Assembly (NCBI GenBank): GCA_023389045.1
Contig: JAEWEZ010000009.1
Span: 1-40,008, forward strand
DNA length: 40,008 nucleotides
Reading direction: 5' to 3'
From: Actinomycetes bacterium
GTDB taxonomy: Bacteria; Actinomycetota; Actinomycetes; Actinomycetales; Dermabacteraceae
Below the pieces are notes generated by a model, which was not told the DNA's origin, did not search any database, and was given only the letters and a program-made list of their open reading frames with translations. Of this stretch, positions 30,802 through 38,647 are shown one piece after another. The first letter of the stretch is position 1. Each line of letters starts with the position of its first letter. A program made the position numbers and the translations under genes.

Positions 30802-32190
30802 GTGGCCCCCACCCAGCGCCCCGCCGAGGATGCCGCGCGCGTCGGTGAACACGCCGACTTGCCCTCGACCGCCTACCTGCATGAACTCGATGCCCGCCGT
30901 GCACTGCTGCAAAAAACAGCGGTTCACCCCGGCTCCGACTTCACCGGCGCGCCCGAAGCGCTGCACGCGAAGCTCGAAGAGCATGTGGCCGCCGACCACG
31001 ACGAGATGGTCGCGATCATGCGCGACCTGCACGCGAACCCGGAAGTGGCCTTCGAGGAGCATCGCAGCGCCGAGGCCATCGCCCGCTGCCTGCGCGAGCA
31101 CGGCCTCGACCCGCAGGTGGGCGTGCACGGACTGGACACCGCGATCCGCTGTGAAATCCAGGGATCGTCGGCCGACGGGGGAGAGGGCCCGACCCTCGCG
31201 ATTCTCTCCGAGTACGACGCCCTGCCCGGGGTGGGCCACGGCTGCGGCCATAACATCATCGCTGTGATGGGGCTCGGGGCATTCCTGGCCCTGGCCCGTC
31301 TGGCGAAGGAGGATCCGAGCGCGGTTCCCGGCCGGATCGTTTTCCTCGGAACCCCTGCCGAAGAGGGCCACAGTGGCAAGGAATACATGGCCCGTGAAGG
31401 TGCCTTCGACGGCATCGACGCCGCCATGATGGTTCATCCCTACGGCGGCTATGACCTGGCTGATCAGGCGTGGCTCGGGCGTCGGACCCTCACCGTGCGC
31501 TACCACGGGCGGCCCGCCCACGCCTCCGCCCAGCCCTTCATGGGGCGCAATGCCCTGGATGCTGCAAGCCTGCTCTACCAGGGCATCGGCCTCATGCGGC
31601 AGCAGACCCCGCCCAGTGATCGGATCCACGCGATCATCGTCGAAGGTGGCGACCGCGCCAGCATCATCCCGGACTCCTCCCGCCTGGACATGTACGTGCG
31701 CTCGGCCGCCCCCGCCACCCTGCGGGACCTCTCCCGTCGGGTGGAGGACGCCGCCCGCGGCGCCGCCCTCATGACCGGCTGCACCGTCGAGATCGAATGG
31801 GATGAGCATCCCGCGTCCCTGTCGGTGCGCACCAATGAGGCATTGAACGGGCGCTGGGTTCTCGCGCAGCGCCGCCGCGGCCGCGACCCGCTGCCGCGCG
31901 GTGTGGTCTCCGAAGAGCTTGCTGCCTCCACCGACTTCGGCAATGTCAGCCACCTGATGCCGGGCATCCACCCGCTGATCAAGGTGGCCGATGGCGACAC
32001 CGCCCTGCACACCCGCGAGTTCGCCGCCGCGTCTATCTCTGAGATGGCAGAATCCGCTGCGGCCGATGGTGCCTACGGCCTGGCCGCCACGGCACTCGAT
32101 GCCCTCCACGACCCGCAAATCCTCACGGTCGCCAAGGAAGAGTTCGAACACGCGGGCGGTGTCGTTCGCGCCGAGGGCTACTTCGATTGA
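30802..32190 (+). CDS. M20 family amidohydrolase (AbgB-like)
   Basis: A 462-residue zinc peptidase/amidohydrolase. The first metal motif is SEYDALPGVGHGCGHN (about 136-151), the catalytic glutamates lie in LGTPAEEG, and the dimerisation lid includes RYHGRPAHASAQP. This pattern fits the AbgB branch that cleaves N-acyl amino acids such as p-aminobenzoyl-glutamate, rather than dipeptidases. The start is GTG 30802 with GAAGGAG seven bases upstream. An AbgT-type transporter follows 194 bases later on the same strand, so uptake and cleavage of p-aminobenzoyl-glutamate or a similar conjugate is the likely combined role. AbgA is not seen. A GGCCGACGGG motif falls in a surface loop (31170). Confidence 0.88.
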   Translation: MAPTQRPAEDAARVGEHADLPSTAYLHELDARRALLQKTAVHPGSDFTGAPEALHAKLEEHVAADHDEMVAIMRDLHANPEVAFEEHRSAEAIARCLREHGLDPQVGVHGLDTAIRCEIQGSSADGGEGPTLAILSEYDALPGVGHGCGHNIIAVMGLGAFLALARLAKEDPSAVPGRIVFLGTPAEEGHSGKEYMAREGAFDGIDAAMMVHPYGGYDLADQAWLGRRTLTVRYHGRPAHASAQPFMGRNALDAASLLYQGIGLMRQQTPPSDRIHAIIVEGGDRASIIPDSSRLDMYVRSAAPATLRDLSRRVEDAARGAALMTGCTVEIEWDEHPASLSVRTNEALNGRWVLAQRRRGRDPLPRGVVSEELAASTDFGNVSHLMPGIHPLIKVADGDTALHTREFAAASISEMAESAAADGAYGLAATALDALHDPQILTVAKEEFEHAGGVVRAEGYFD

Positions 32191-32384
32191 CCCGTCGGGC
32201 CCCGGTGCTTCACCGGCGCCCTTCCCGGGTCCCGCCCCGGCCCTCCGGGCGCGGAACCCACATCCCCACCCCCCGAACCGGCACCCGCCGGCACGTCCCC
32301 GACGGCGGCCTCGCCGCCCCGTCCCCAGTCGGTTCCGACCGACGAGCGCCCCGCCCCGGCGGTGCGGAGGAAGGAGGATCGCTC

Positions 32385-33989
32385 ATGACGAGCGAAGCAA
32401 CCCCCACTCAGACGAAGAAGAGCCTGACCGACAAGTTTCTCGACGGTGTCGAGAACGTGGGCAATAAGCTGCCCGAGCCGTTCATGCTCTTCATCATCCT
32501 GTTCATTGTGACCGGCATCATCACCACGATCATGGCGATGATGGACGTGGTCGTGCAGGTCCCCGGCGCCGAGGAACCGACCGTCATCCAGGGTCTGTTC
32601 ACCGGTGACGGCCTGGAGTGGCTCACCACCAATATCGGCCCGAACTTCGTGGGCTTCCCGCCCCTGGTCACCGTGCTCCCGATCCTGCTGGCCATCGGTA
32701 TTGCCCAGCACTCGGGGCTCTTGGCTGCAGGTATCCGTTTCCTCTTCGGCACGTCGCCGGCCTGGATGCTGCCCTACGTGGTTGGTTTCGTGGGCGTTAT
32801 CGCCTCGATCATGGCTGACTCCGCCTTCGTGGTGATTCCGCCGCTGGCCGCGATGGTGTTCAAGGCGGCTGGGCGTCACCCGGTGGCGGGTCTGCTCGGT
32901 GGCTTCGCGGCTGCTGGTGCCGGTTACTCCACCAACATCGTCCCGACCAGCCTCGACGCCCTCTTCGCCGGCATCACCGAGGCGGTGATGGTGCCGCTCC
33001 AGCACGCTGATGCCGCCACGGTGAACCCGGTCTCCAACTGGTTCTTCAACATCGCCTCCTCGATTGTGCTCGGCTTCGTCGCCGGTTTCATCATCGACAA
33101 GGTCCTGGAGCCGCGTCTGAACCGTCAGGGTGTGCCGGTCGACGAGCACGCCGAGGAAGGCGATCCGGAGGCTGCTGCCGAGAAGGCCGCCGTTCTGCGC
33201 GCCAAGCTCGAGCCCCAGGAGTTCAAGGGTCTGATCGCCGCGACCATTACCGGTGTGGTGATGACGGGCATCATTCTCTTCGCGGTGCTCATCCCGAACT
33301 CGCCGTGGCGCAATGACGAGGGCAACTTCCTGCCGAAGTCCCCTCTACTCAGCTCGATCGTCTTCATCATCGTCGTCTACTTCATCGCGCTTGGCGCGGT
33401 CTACGGCGCCGTGGTGGGCACAGTGCGCTCCACCCGCGATGCGGTGGAGATGATGACGGAATCCCTGAAGGAAATGCTCCCCTTCGTGGTGCTGGCCTTC
33501 ATCCTGGGTCAGTTCATCGCCCTGTTCAACTGGTCGGGTATCGGCGCCTGGATTGCGGTGAACGGCGCGAATCTGCTCGAAGCCTCCGGTATGCAGGGCA
33601 TCATCGCGGTCATCGGCTTCATGCTTCTGGCCAGCGTACTGAACCTGTTCATCATCTCCGGTTCGTCCATGTGGGCGATCATGGCGGCGGTGTTCGTGCC
33701 GATGTTCGCGCTGGTGGGCTTCGAGCCGGCCTTCACACAGGCGGCCTTCCGCGTGGGTGACTCGGCCACGCAGATCATCACCCCGATGAACCCGTACATG
33801 ATCGTGCTCCTGAGCATGCTGCGGAAGTACGAGCCGGAGGCGGGCCTCGGTTCGCTCTTCGCGCGCATGCTCCCCTTCGTGGTTCCGTTCTGGATCGCCT
33901 GGGCATCCATCCTGTTGATCTTCTTCGGTCTGGATCTGCCGCTCGGCCCCGGCAACGACATCCACATGACTCCGCTCGTGGGTAAGTGA
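32385..33989 (+). CDS. abgT: AbgT family transporter
   Basis: A 534-residue inner-membrane transporter of the AbgT/MtrF family. The N-terminal NKLPEPFMLFIILFIVTG, the first hairpin region MADSAFVVIPPLAAMVFKAAGRHP, GYSTNIVPTSLDAL, and the C-terminal GDSATQIITPMNPYMIVLLS are conserved family segments. Members import p-aminobenzoyl-glutamate or export sulfonamides. Pairing with the M20 amidohydrolase favours import. AAGGAGG precedes ATG 32385. A small CCGGTG-CTT-CACCGG hairpin lies in the spacer after the M20 gene. A UUCG-type terminator follows. Confidence 0.92.
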   Translation: MTSEATPTQTKKSLTDKFLDGVENVGNKLPEPFMLFIILFIVTGIITTIMAMMDVVVQVPGAEEPTVIQGLFTGDGLEWLTTNIGPNFVGFPPLVTVLPILLAIGIAQHSGLLAAGIRFLFGTSPAWMLPYVVGFVGVIASIMADSAFVVIPPLAAMVFKAAGRHPVAGLLGGFAAAGAGYSTNIVPTSLDALFAGITEAVMVPLQHADAATVNPVSNWFFNIASSIVLGFVAGFIIDKVLEPRLNRQGVPVDEHAEEGDPEAAAEKAAVLRAKLEPQEFKGLIAATITGVVMTGIILFAVLIPNSPWRNDEGNFLPKSPLLSSIVFIIVVYFIALGAVYGAVVGTVRSTRDAVEMMTESLKEMLPFVVLAFILGQFIALFNWSGIGAWIAVNGANLLEASGMQGIIAVIGFMLLASVLNLFIISGSSMWAIMAAVFVPMFALVGFEPAFTQAAFRVGDSATQIITPMNPYMIVLLSMLRKYEPEAGLGSLFARMLPFVVPFWIAWASILLIFFGLDLPLGPGNDIHMTPLVGK

Positions 33990-34005
33990 TCGTGAGCATC
34001 CCGTG

Positions 34006-34039
34006 ACGGCGGGGGTGACCTTCGGGTCGCCCCCGCCGT
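34006..34039. terminator. UUCG tetraloop terminator between abgT and chaA
   Basis: ACGGCGGGGGTGACC-TTCG-GGTCGCCCCCGCCGT is a 15-bp stem with one G-T pair and a TTCG loop. It lies between convergent genes and can serve both strands. No T run follows. Confidence 0.8.
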
Positions 34040-34083
34040 TCGCATCGGGAGGAGCAGCTGCTGTCAGGGGCAGGCTGGCTGCC

Positions 34084-35064
34084 TCATGCGAAGAGCGTCA
34101 CCACGTAGACGCCGAAGAGCACAAGGTGGAGCACTCCCGGCGCTATCCCCATCCGTGGGCGCAGGAGCGTCACCGTGCTGAGGGCGATCAGCACCCCGGC
34201 CAGAGCAGCGGGCGCACCGGTCCGGGCGAGCCCCACGTCCACGAGGGCCGCCATATCGTGGCTGAGCAGCACGATAGGAACGACGGTGAGGATCAGCAGC
34301 GCGGTGCGTTGGATGAGCTCTGGGGCGTGAGTGCGCACAGGGGGCCGACGGGGCACGGCAGGCTGCGCGGAGTCTTCCTGGTGCGCCGGGGTCGAGGCTG
34401 CCGGGGAGGTCGCCGATGGAGAGGCCGTGAGCCCCGTCGGCCCCTCAGGAAGCACGACCTCCTGGTAGTCACCCGCCCGCGGCCCCATCTGCTGCACAAG
34501 AAAGAGGGCATAAGCCGCGAGAGTGAGCACGGCGATCACCGCGGCCTGTGCCGGAAGAAAAGCGCCGCCGGTCCCGATCAGCCCCGGCAGGAGGAACGCT
34601 GCCCCGCCCAGTGCCCACAGCATGGCGAAATAGGCGGCAGCGCCCGTGCGGTTCGCGCGCAGCGCCTCGTGGCGAATCCCGCCAATGACCAGGCAGATCC
34701 CGGTCACGAGGTTCAGGATGATCATGGAGACAGCGCTGACGCTATCTCGGGCGATGGTGGCGTGCTCGCCGGGGCCGAGCATCACCGCAGCAATCAGCAC
34801 CACTTCGATCATCACGATGGAGAGGGTGAGAACGAGCGTTCCGTAGGGATCGCCGAGCCGTGCGGCCAAAGCTTCAGCCTGGTGCAGAACGCCGATCGCG
34901 GCCACCACAATCACGGTGACGATGGCGGCGAGCACCGCTGCGATGCTGGCGGTGGCTACAGCGGTGGCATCGGCGGGCAGGGCGAGCGCGGTGGCGAGAA
35001 CCGCAGCCCAGCCCAGGGCGAGCCGGGCGAGGGCGGAGGGGATGAGGATGCGGGCGGACGGCAT
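34084..35064 (-). CDS. chaA: ChaA-type calcium/proton antiporter lacking its second alpha-repeat
   Basis: A 326-residue membrane protein. The N-terminal half matches ChaA closely: HQAEALAARLGDPYGTLVLT, the ion-binding helix with Glu in SIVMIEVVLIAAVML, and GICLVIGGIRHE. A ~55-residue hydrophilic linker rich in Pro/Ala/Ser carries two GGCCGACGGG motifs. In the C-terminal half, AGVLIAL is joined directly to a segment like the ChaA C-terminus (GVLHLVLFGVYVVTLFA). The second inverted repeat with its LxPEG motif, about 65 residues in Escherichia coli ChaA, is missing in frame. CaCA antiporters need both repeats, so transport activity is doubtful unless the protein dimerises. ATG 35064 has GGAG five bases upstream. 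Confidence 0.78.
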   Translation of the reverse strand: MPSARILIPSALARLALGWAAVLATALALPADATAVATASIAAVLAAIVTVIVVAAIGVLHQAEALAARLGDPYGTLVLTLSIVMIEVVLIAAVMLGPGEHATIARDSVSAVSMIILNLVTGICLVIGGIRHEALRANRTGAAAYFAMLWALGGAAFLLPGLIGTGGAFLPAQAAVIAVLTLAAYALFLVQQMGPRAGDYQEVVLPEGPTGLTASPSATSPAASTPAHQEDSAQPAVPRRPPVRTHAPELIQRTALLILTVVPIVLLSHDMAALVDVGLARTGAPAALAGVLIALSTVTLLRPRMGIAPGVLHLVLFGVYVVTLFA

Positions 35065-35343
35065 AGGAACTCCGTGCTCTACGGGGCCGTCCCCGTCCGT
35101 GAGATCGCCGTGCGGGTCGTCCCGTCGGCGGCGTCGAGTACCGACGCTGTTACAGCCTACGCGCCTGGTCAACAGCCGCTCACGCAAGGGAAGAGCAGCG
35201 GGGTGCAGGGGCAGGATACAGGAAGCAGGAGCAGGCCGCAGGGAACAGGGATCGGAGAGCCACTGGTCTTGTGCAGGGAACCGGCGCGTATTACGTTCCT
35301 CGGGTCAGTACGCACAGCGGTGTGCGGCTATTACGAAGAGAGC

Positions 35344-35353
35344 GGGGGGGGGG
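35344..35353. repeat. G10 homopolymer before the small unknown gene
   Basis: Ten consecutive G residues end four bases before ATG 35358. If translation starts further upstream (the frame stays open to about 35271), length change in the run would switch the frame. Confidence 0.85.
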
Positions 35354-35357
35354 ACGA

Positions 35358-35549
35358 ATGTATAGGCGTCACTTCGAAAACGGCCCCTGGGCGGTTCTCG
35401 ACGCCTCCACCGGTGACGTGCTCGGTTTCGTGCAGATCTCCCTGGGGGAGAACAAAAAAGTCGGCGTGGACTGGCCGTTGAGCGCAGAGGCCATCACCAA
35501 CGGCCCAAGCCCCGATATCAAAGAGATCAGTTTACGACTGGGGCGCTGA
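35358..35549 (+). CDS. small protein of unknown function
   Basis: A possible 63-residue protein starting MYRRHFENGPWAVLDASTGD. It is mixed in composition, has no membrane helix, and I recognise no family. The codon pattern is acceptable for the genome, and the product reads like part of a soluble beta-rich protein, so it may itself be a remnant. ATG 35358 is chosen because it follows the G-rich run. The upstream 29 in-frame residues look non-coding. It ends 62 bases before dnaB. Confidence 0.45.
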   Translation: MYRRHFENGPWAVLDASTGDVLGFVQISLGENKKVGVDWPLSAEAITNGPSPDIKEISLRLGR

Positions 35550-35599
35550 GGTCCGAGCGGGCGTGACGGAGGCGTCTTCTGTCTGTCAGCCCCAGTTCC

Positions 35600-35605
35600 T
35601 ACACT
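35600..35605 (+). promoter_or_regulatory. -10 box of dnaB (leaderless)
   Basis: TACACT ends six bases before the GTG start of dnaB, with no ribosome binding site between. The -35 is weak. Confidence 0.6.
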
Positions 35606-35611
35606 GTTCCG

Positions 35612-36988
35612 GTGACCACGAACGACGCCTTTGAGCCTGGATCTGATCGCGCCCTTGAGCGCACGCCCCCGCACGACCTCAATGCGGAGCGGGGCGTCCT
35701 CGGCGGCATGATGCTCTCCAAGGACGCGATTGCAGACGTCGTGGAAAAAGTGCGTGGCAACGACTTCTACCGCCCCGCGCATGAACTGATCTACGAAGCG
35801 ATCATCGACCTGTACGGCCGCGGTGAACCCGCCGACATGCTCACCGTTTCCAATGAACTCTCCAAGCGGGGGGAACTGCAGCGTGTGGGCGGCGGCGCGT
35901 ACATCGCCGAGCTCGTGGACATGGTACCCACCGCCGCCAATGCCGGTTACTACGCCGACATCGTGGTGGAGCGAGCCGTGCTGCGGCGTCTCGTCGAGGC
36001 CGGCACCCGCATCGTGCAGCTCGGCTTTGCCACCGACGGTGGTGAGGTTGAGGACGTCATCAATGAGGCGCAGGCGCAGGTTTACGCCGTCACCGAACGT
36101 GGTCAGTCTGAGGACTACGTGCCGCTCGGTGAGGTCATCGAATCCACGATCAACCAGATCGAGGCGACGCAGAACCGTGGCGGGCAGGTCACCGGAATCC
36201 CCACCGGGTTTGCCGAGTTCGATGAACTGACCCAGGGGCTGCATCCCGGGCAGATGGTGATTTTTGCGGGCCGTCCCGCGATGGGTAAAACTACCCTGGG
36301 CATGGACGTGCTGCGCTCGGCTGCCGTGCACAACGGCCAGACCTCCGTGATCTTCTCCCTGGAGATGGATAAGCACGAGATCACCATGCGTCTGCTCTCC
36401 GCAGAGGCGCAGGTGCCGATGAACCGGATGCGTGACGGTTCGATGGATGACCGCGACTGGCAGTCGATGGCCCGCGCGATGAACCGCATTGCCGACGCGC
36501 CGCTGTTCATGGACGACTCGGCGAATATGTCGCTGATGGAGATCCGGGCCAAGTGCCGTCGGCTCAAACAAAAACACGATCTGAAACTCGTGGTGATCGA
36601 CTACCTGCAGCTCATGAGTTCCGGCAAGCGCGTCGAATCGCGCCAGCAGGAAGTCTCCGAGTTCTCCCGCGCGCTGAAACTGCTCGCAAAGGAACTCGAA
36701 GTGCCGGTGATTGCGATTTCCCAGCTGAACCGTGGCAATGAGCAGCGCCAAGACAAAAAGCCGATGATGAGCGACCTGCGCGAATCCGGTTCGATCGAGC
36801 AGGACGCCGACCTCATCGTGCTGATCCACCGCGAGGACTACTACGAGAAGGAATCGGCCCGCGCCGGCGAGGCCGACCTGATCGTCGCCAAGCACCGTAA
36901 CGGCGCGACCAAGACCATCCCGGTCGCCTTTGAAGGCCACTACTCGCGCTTCAAGGACATGGCCGGTGCCGGAGGCTTCAGCGGCTAA
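35612..36988 (+). CDS. dnaB: replicative DNA helicase DnaB
   Basis: A 458-residue DnaB. The N-terminal helical domain (about 15-125, starting PPHDLNAERGVLGGMM) is joined to a RecA-like ATPase domain with Walker A AGRPAMGKTT (219-228), the Walker B region LVVIDYLQLM, the DNA-binding loops and the arginine-finger segment near KHRNGATKTIPVAF. Hexamers unwind DNA ahead of the replisome. No intein interrupts it, unlike many mycobacterial homologues. GTG 35612 follows a -10 box by six bases. The usual rpsF-ssb-rplI neighbours are absent. Confidence 0.96.
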   Translation: MTTNDAFEPGSDRALERTPPHDLNAERGVLGGMMLSKDAIADVVEKVRGNDFYRPAHELIYEAIIDLYGRGEPADMLTVSNELSKRGELQRVGGGAYIAELVDMVPTAANAGYYADIVVERAVLRRLVEAGTRIVQLGFATDGGEVEDVINEAQAQVYAVTERGQSEDYVPLGEVIESTINQIEATQNRGGQVTGIPTGFAEFDELTQGLHPGQMVIFAGRPAMGKTTLGMDVLRSAAVHNGQTSVIFSLEMDKHEITMRLLSAEAQVPMNRMRDGSMDDRDWQSMARAMNRIADAPLFMDDSANMSLMEIRAKCRRLKQKHDLKLVVIDYLQLMSSGKRVESRQQEVSEFSRALKLLAKELEVPVIAISQLNRGNEQRQDKKPMMSDLRESGSIEQDADLIVLIHREDYYEKESARAGEADLIVAKHRNGATKTIPVAFEGHYSRFKDMAGAGGFSG

Positions 36989-37090
36989 ACCCTTGGTGGG
37001 CACCGATCCCGTGACGCGGCCGCCCGCGCGGCCTACCCCTGGGATCAGAGCGGGGGCCGACGGGCCACCGCCTGATCGAAGAAGATCACC

Positions 37091-37408
37091 ATGACCCAGG
37101 CCAATGGCAACCACGTGAACCTCGCCTTTGCCGACGGCGGCACCTACGTGTCGATCGCCGGCAGCGGCGAACTCCTGGATGACCGCGCCCGCCTGCAGCA
37201 GGTGTGGAACGCTGCCAATGAGGTCTTCGCCGAGGGCAGCCCCGAGGATCCGCACAATGCGCTCCTGGCTGTCCGCCCCGAATCCGCCAGCTTCTGGGAT
37301 TCCCCGGCCGCACCGGTCATCGCCTGGAACGCCCTGAAGGCAGCGATCTCCAGCGACGACGACGCCACCGCCCGCAGCGGCGACCACGGCACCGTCACCG
37401 ACCTCTGA
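37091..37408 (+). CDS. truncated pyridoxamine-phosphate-oxidase-fold protein (general stress protein 26-like)
   Basis: A 105-residue product that matches only the C-terminal part of PPOX-fold general stress proteins: HVNLAFADGGTYVSIAGSGELLDDRARL, then PEDPHNALLAVRPESASFWDSP. The normal N-terminal ~70 residues, with the first strands and flavin-binding part (LTTxxxDGRPxSRPM type), are missing. MTQ is fused to ANGNHVNLAF. A weak GAAGAAG precedes ATG 37091. The open frame is intact, so it may be expressed, but flavin binding is unlikely. It may be a deletion derivative. A CsbD stress protein lies next to it. Confidence 0.75.
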   Translation: MTQANGNHVNLAFADGGTYVSIAGSGELLDDRARLQQVWNAANEVFAEGSPEDPHNALLAVRPESASFWDSPAAPVIAWNALKAAISSDDDATARSGDHGTVTDL

Positions 37409-37549
37409 GCCGTTCCCGCTATCCCGCACCGGGCGCCCGGAGAGCCTGCTGACCAGCTGTGATGCCTCGGTCAGGGGCCTTTCAGACGCCTGGGGCTAGG
37501 CTAGCCATATCCGCTGCGCAGTCCGCGCAGCCCCACGAAGGAGGAAACC

Positions 37550-37744
37550 ATGAGCCTCGGTGACAAGATCAAGAACAAGGCCCAGGAAGTCTCCGGCAGC
37601 ATCAAGGAAGCTGTCGGTGAGGCCACCGACGACAAGGAGCTGCAGGCCGAAGGCCAGGGCGAGAAGGCCGAATCCGGCATCCGCCAGGGCGTGGAGAACG
37701 TGAAGGACGCCGTGAAGAACGTCAAGGACGGCTTCACCAAGTGA
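37550..37744 (+). CDS. CsbD family stress protein
   Basis: A 64-residue, highly charged, helical protein (MSLGDKIKNKAQEVSGSIKE onwards) with the CsbD pattern KxKxxxGxxKExxGxxTxDxxLxxEG. CsbD-like proteins are induced by general stress and their molecular role is unclear. AAGGAGGA precedes ATG 37550 by four bases. GGCTAGGCTAGCC about 50 bases upstream may hold the -10 (TAGGCT). Two hairpins follow the gene. Confidence 0.9.
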   Translation: MSLGDKIKNKAQEVSGSIKEAVGEATDDKELQAEGQGEKAESGIRQGVENVKDAVKNVKDGFTK

Positions 37745-37831
37745 CCCGTCGGCCCGTCGGGCGCTCCCACGGCGGTCAACACACCGCCTACAGGAAGCGC
37801 AGACGGGCCCACAGCAGGCGGTCACCCACCG

Positions 37832-37917
37832 CGCCCCGGCGCCTTGAGCTGACCGGGGCGGCTGGAACCGCCGCGAACCCGTGAGGGGCGTGCCCAGGAG
37901 GCGCGCCCCTCACGGGT
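37832..37917. terminator. two GC-rich hairpins after csbD
   Basis: CGCCCCGG/CCGGGGCG (37832-37839, 37853-37860) and a perfect 14-bp stem ACCCGTGAGGGGCG/CGCCCCTCACGGGT (37877-37890, 37904-37917) lie between csbD and the YetF-like gene. They probably terminate csbD transcription, although neither has a T run. Confidence 0.65.
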
Positions 37918-37945
37918 ATTCGGGTGGATTACCGGCCTTCGGGTC

Positions 37946-37951
37946 GATAAT
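37946..37951 (+). promoter_or_regulatory. -10 box of the YetF-like gene (leaderless)
   Basis: GATAAT ends six bases before ATG 37958, and there is no ribosome binding site. Confidence 0.6.
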
Positions 37952-37957
37952 CAGAGC

Positions 37958-38533
37958 ATGCATCCGGCGCCCGACACCATGCACCCCCTCTGGTTCCAGA
38001 TCGGCATCAGCCCCTGGGGTGCCCTCGGCGTGCTCATCGGCACCGTCGTGCTCTACCTCGTCTACACGGCGCTTATGCATCGCATGGGGCCGCGGCTCAT
38101 GGCAGCGCCTTCGGTGCTCAGCTTCACCCTGATCGCGCTTTTCGGTGCCATCACCGCGCGTGCCATGCTCGGCAACTCACCCACGCTCGCCGGGGCGCTT
38201 ATCGCGCTGACCACGCTCGTTGTTCTTGAAGCCATGCTGGGGCGCCTGCGTGACTCCCTCACGCGAATGCGATCCCTGCACGGGCCGGGTCCGGTGGTAG
38301 TCATGGTGCACGGGCATGTGGTTGAGGCGTCACTCAGGCGCCGGCACCTCAGCCGCACGCACCTGTTCGGCATGCTCCGCCGCGCCGGTATTCACCGGGT
38401 CGAAGACGTGGAACTCGCGATCCTCGAAAACAAGGGCACTCTCACCGTGATCCGTGCGGGGGAGAAGGTGGATCGGGAACTCCTTGCCGATGTGGAAGGC
38501 GCGCGGCTCATTCCTCCGCATCTGTTCCGCTGA
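37958..38533 (+). CDS. YetF/DUF421 family membrane protein
   Basis: A 191-residue protein with about three membrane helices (residues ~18-95) and a cytoplasmic C-terminal YetF domain: GPVVVMVHGHVVEASLRRRHLSR, MLRRAGIHRVEDVELAILENKGTLTVI. The family is widespread in Gram-positive bacteria and some members are linked to spore or envelope stress, but no enzymatic role is known. The start follows a leaderless -10 by six bases. It converges on the aldehyde dehydrogenase gene across a shared terminator. Confidence 0.85.
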   Translation: MHPAPDTMHPLWFQIGISPWGALGVLIGTVVLYLVYTALMHRMGPRLMAAPSVLSFTLIALFGAITARAMLGNSPTLAGALIALTTLVVLEAMLGRLRDSLTRMRSLHGPGPVVVMVHGHVVEASLRRRHLSRTHLFGMLRRAGIHRVEDVELAILENKGTLTVIRAGEKVDRELLADVEGARLIPPHLFR

Positions 38534-38545
38534 TCGGTACAGCTG

Positions 38546-38582
38546 TGCCCCGTCGGTCCCTGTTGTGAGGGCCGACGGGGCA
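38546..38582. terminator. bidirectional terminator made of GGCCGACGGG arms
   Basis: TGCCCCGTCGGTCCC (38546-38560) pairs with GGGCCGACGGGGCA (38569-38582) with one bulged T and an 8-base loop. It sits between convergent genes. Confidence 0.8.
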
Positions 38583-38647
38583 CGGCTGTTCTTCCGGGGT
38601 TCGCGCGCCTATCGCGCGCTCAGCGTGCGCCTGTGCGGTGTCCTACC

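Larger units (their letters stand above)
1771..38579. repeat. dispersed 10-mer GGCCGACGGG (at least 19 exact copies)
   Basis: Exact copies start at 1771, 4431, 4489, 6251, 6279, 7292, 8407, 11686, 12490, 24248, 26519, 28692, 28743, 31170, 34343, 34433, 37055, 37745 and 38570, in both orientations. By a rough base-composition estimate fewer than one would be expected by chance. Most are between genes, several form hairpin arms (28742-28773, 38546-38582), and six fall in coding DNA, at protein surfaces, linkers or tails. This entry marks the span of the family, not one continuous element. Confidence 0.75.

Noticed and set aside
35612..36988. Intein in DnaB
   Set aside because: The helicase is 458 residues with uninterrupted Walker A and later motifs, so no intein is inserted.
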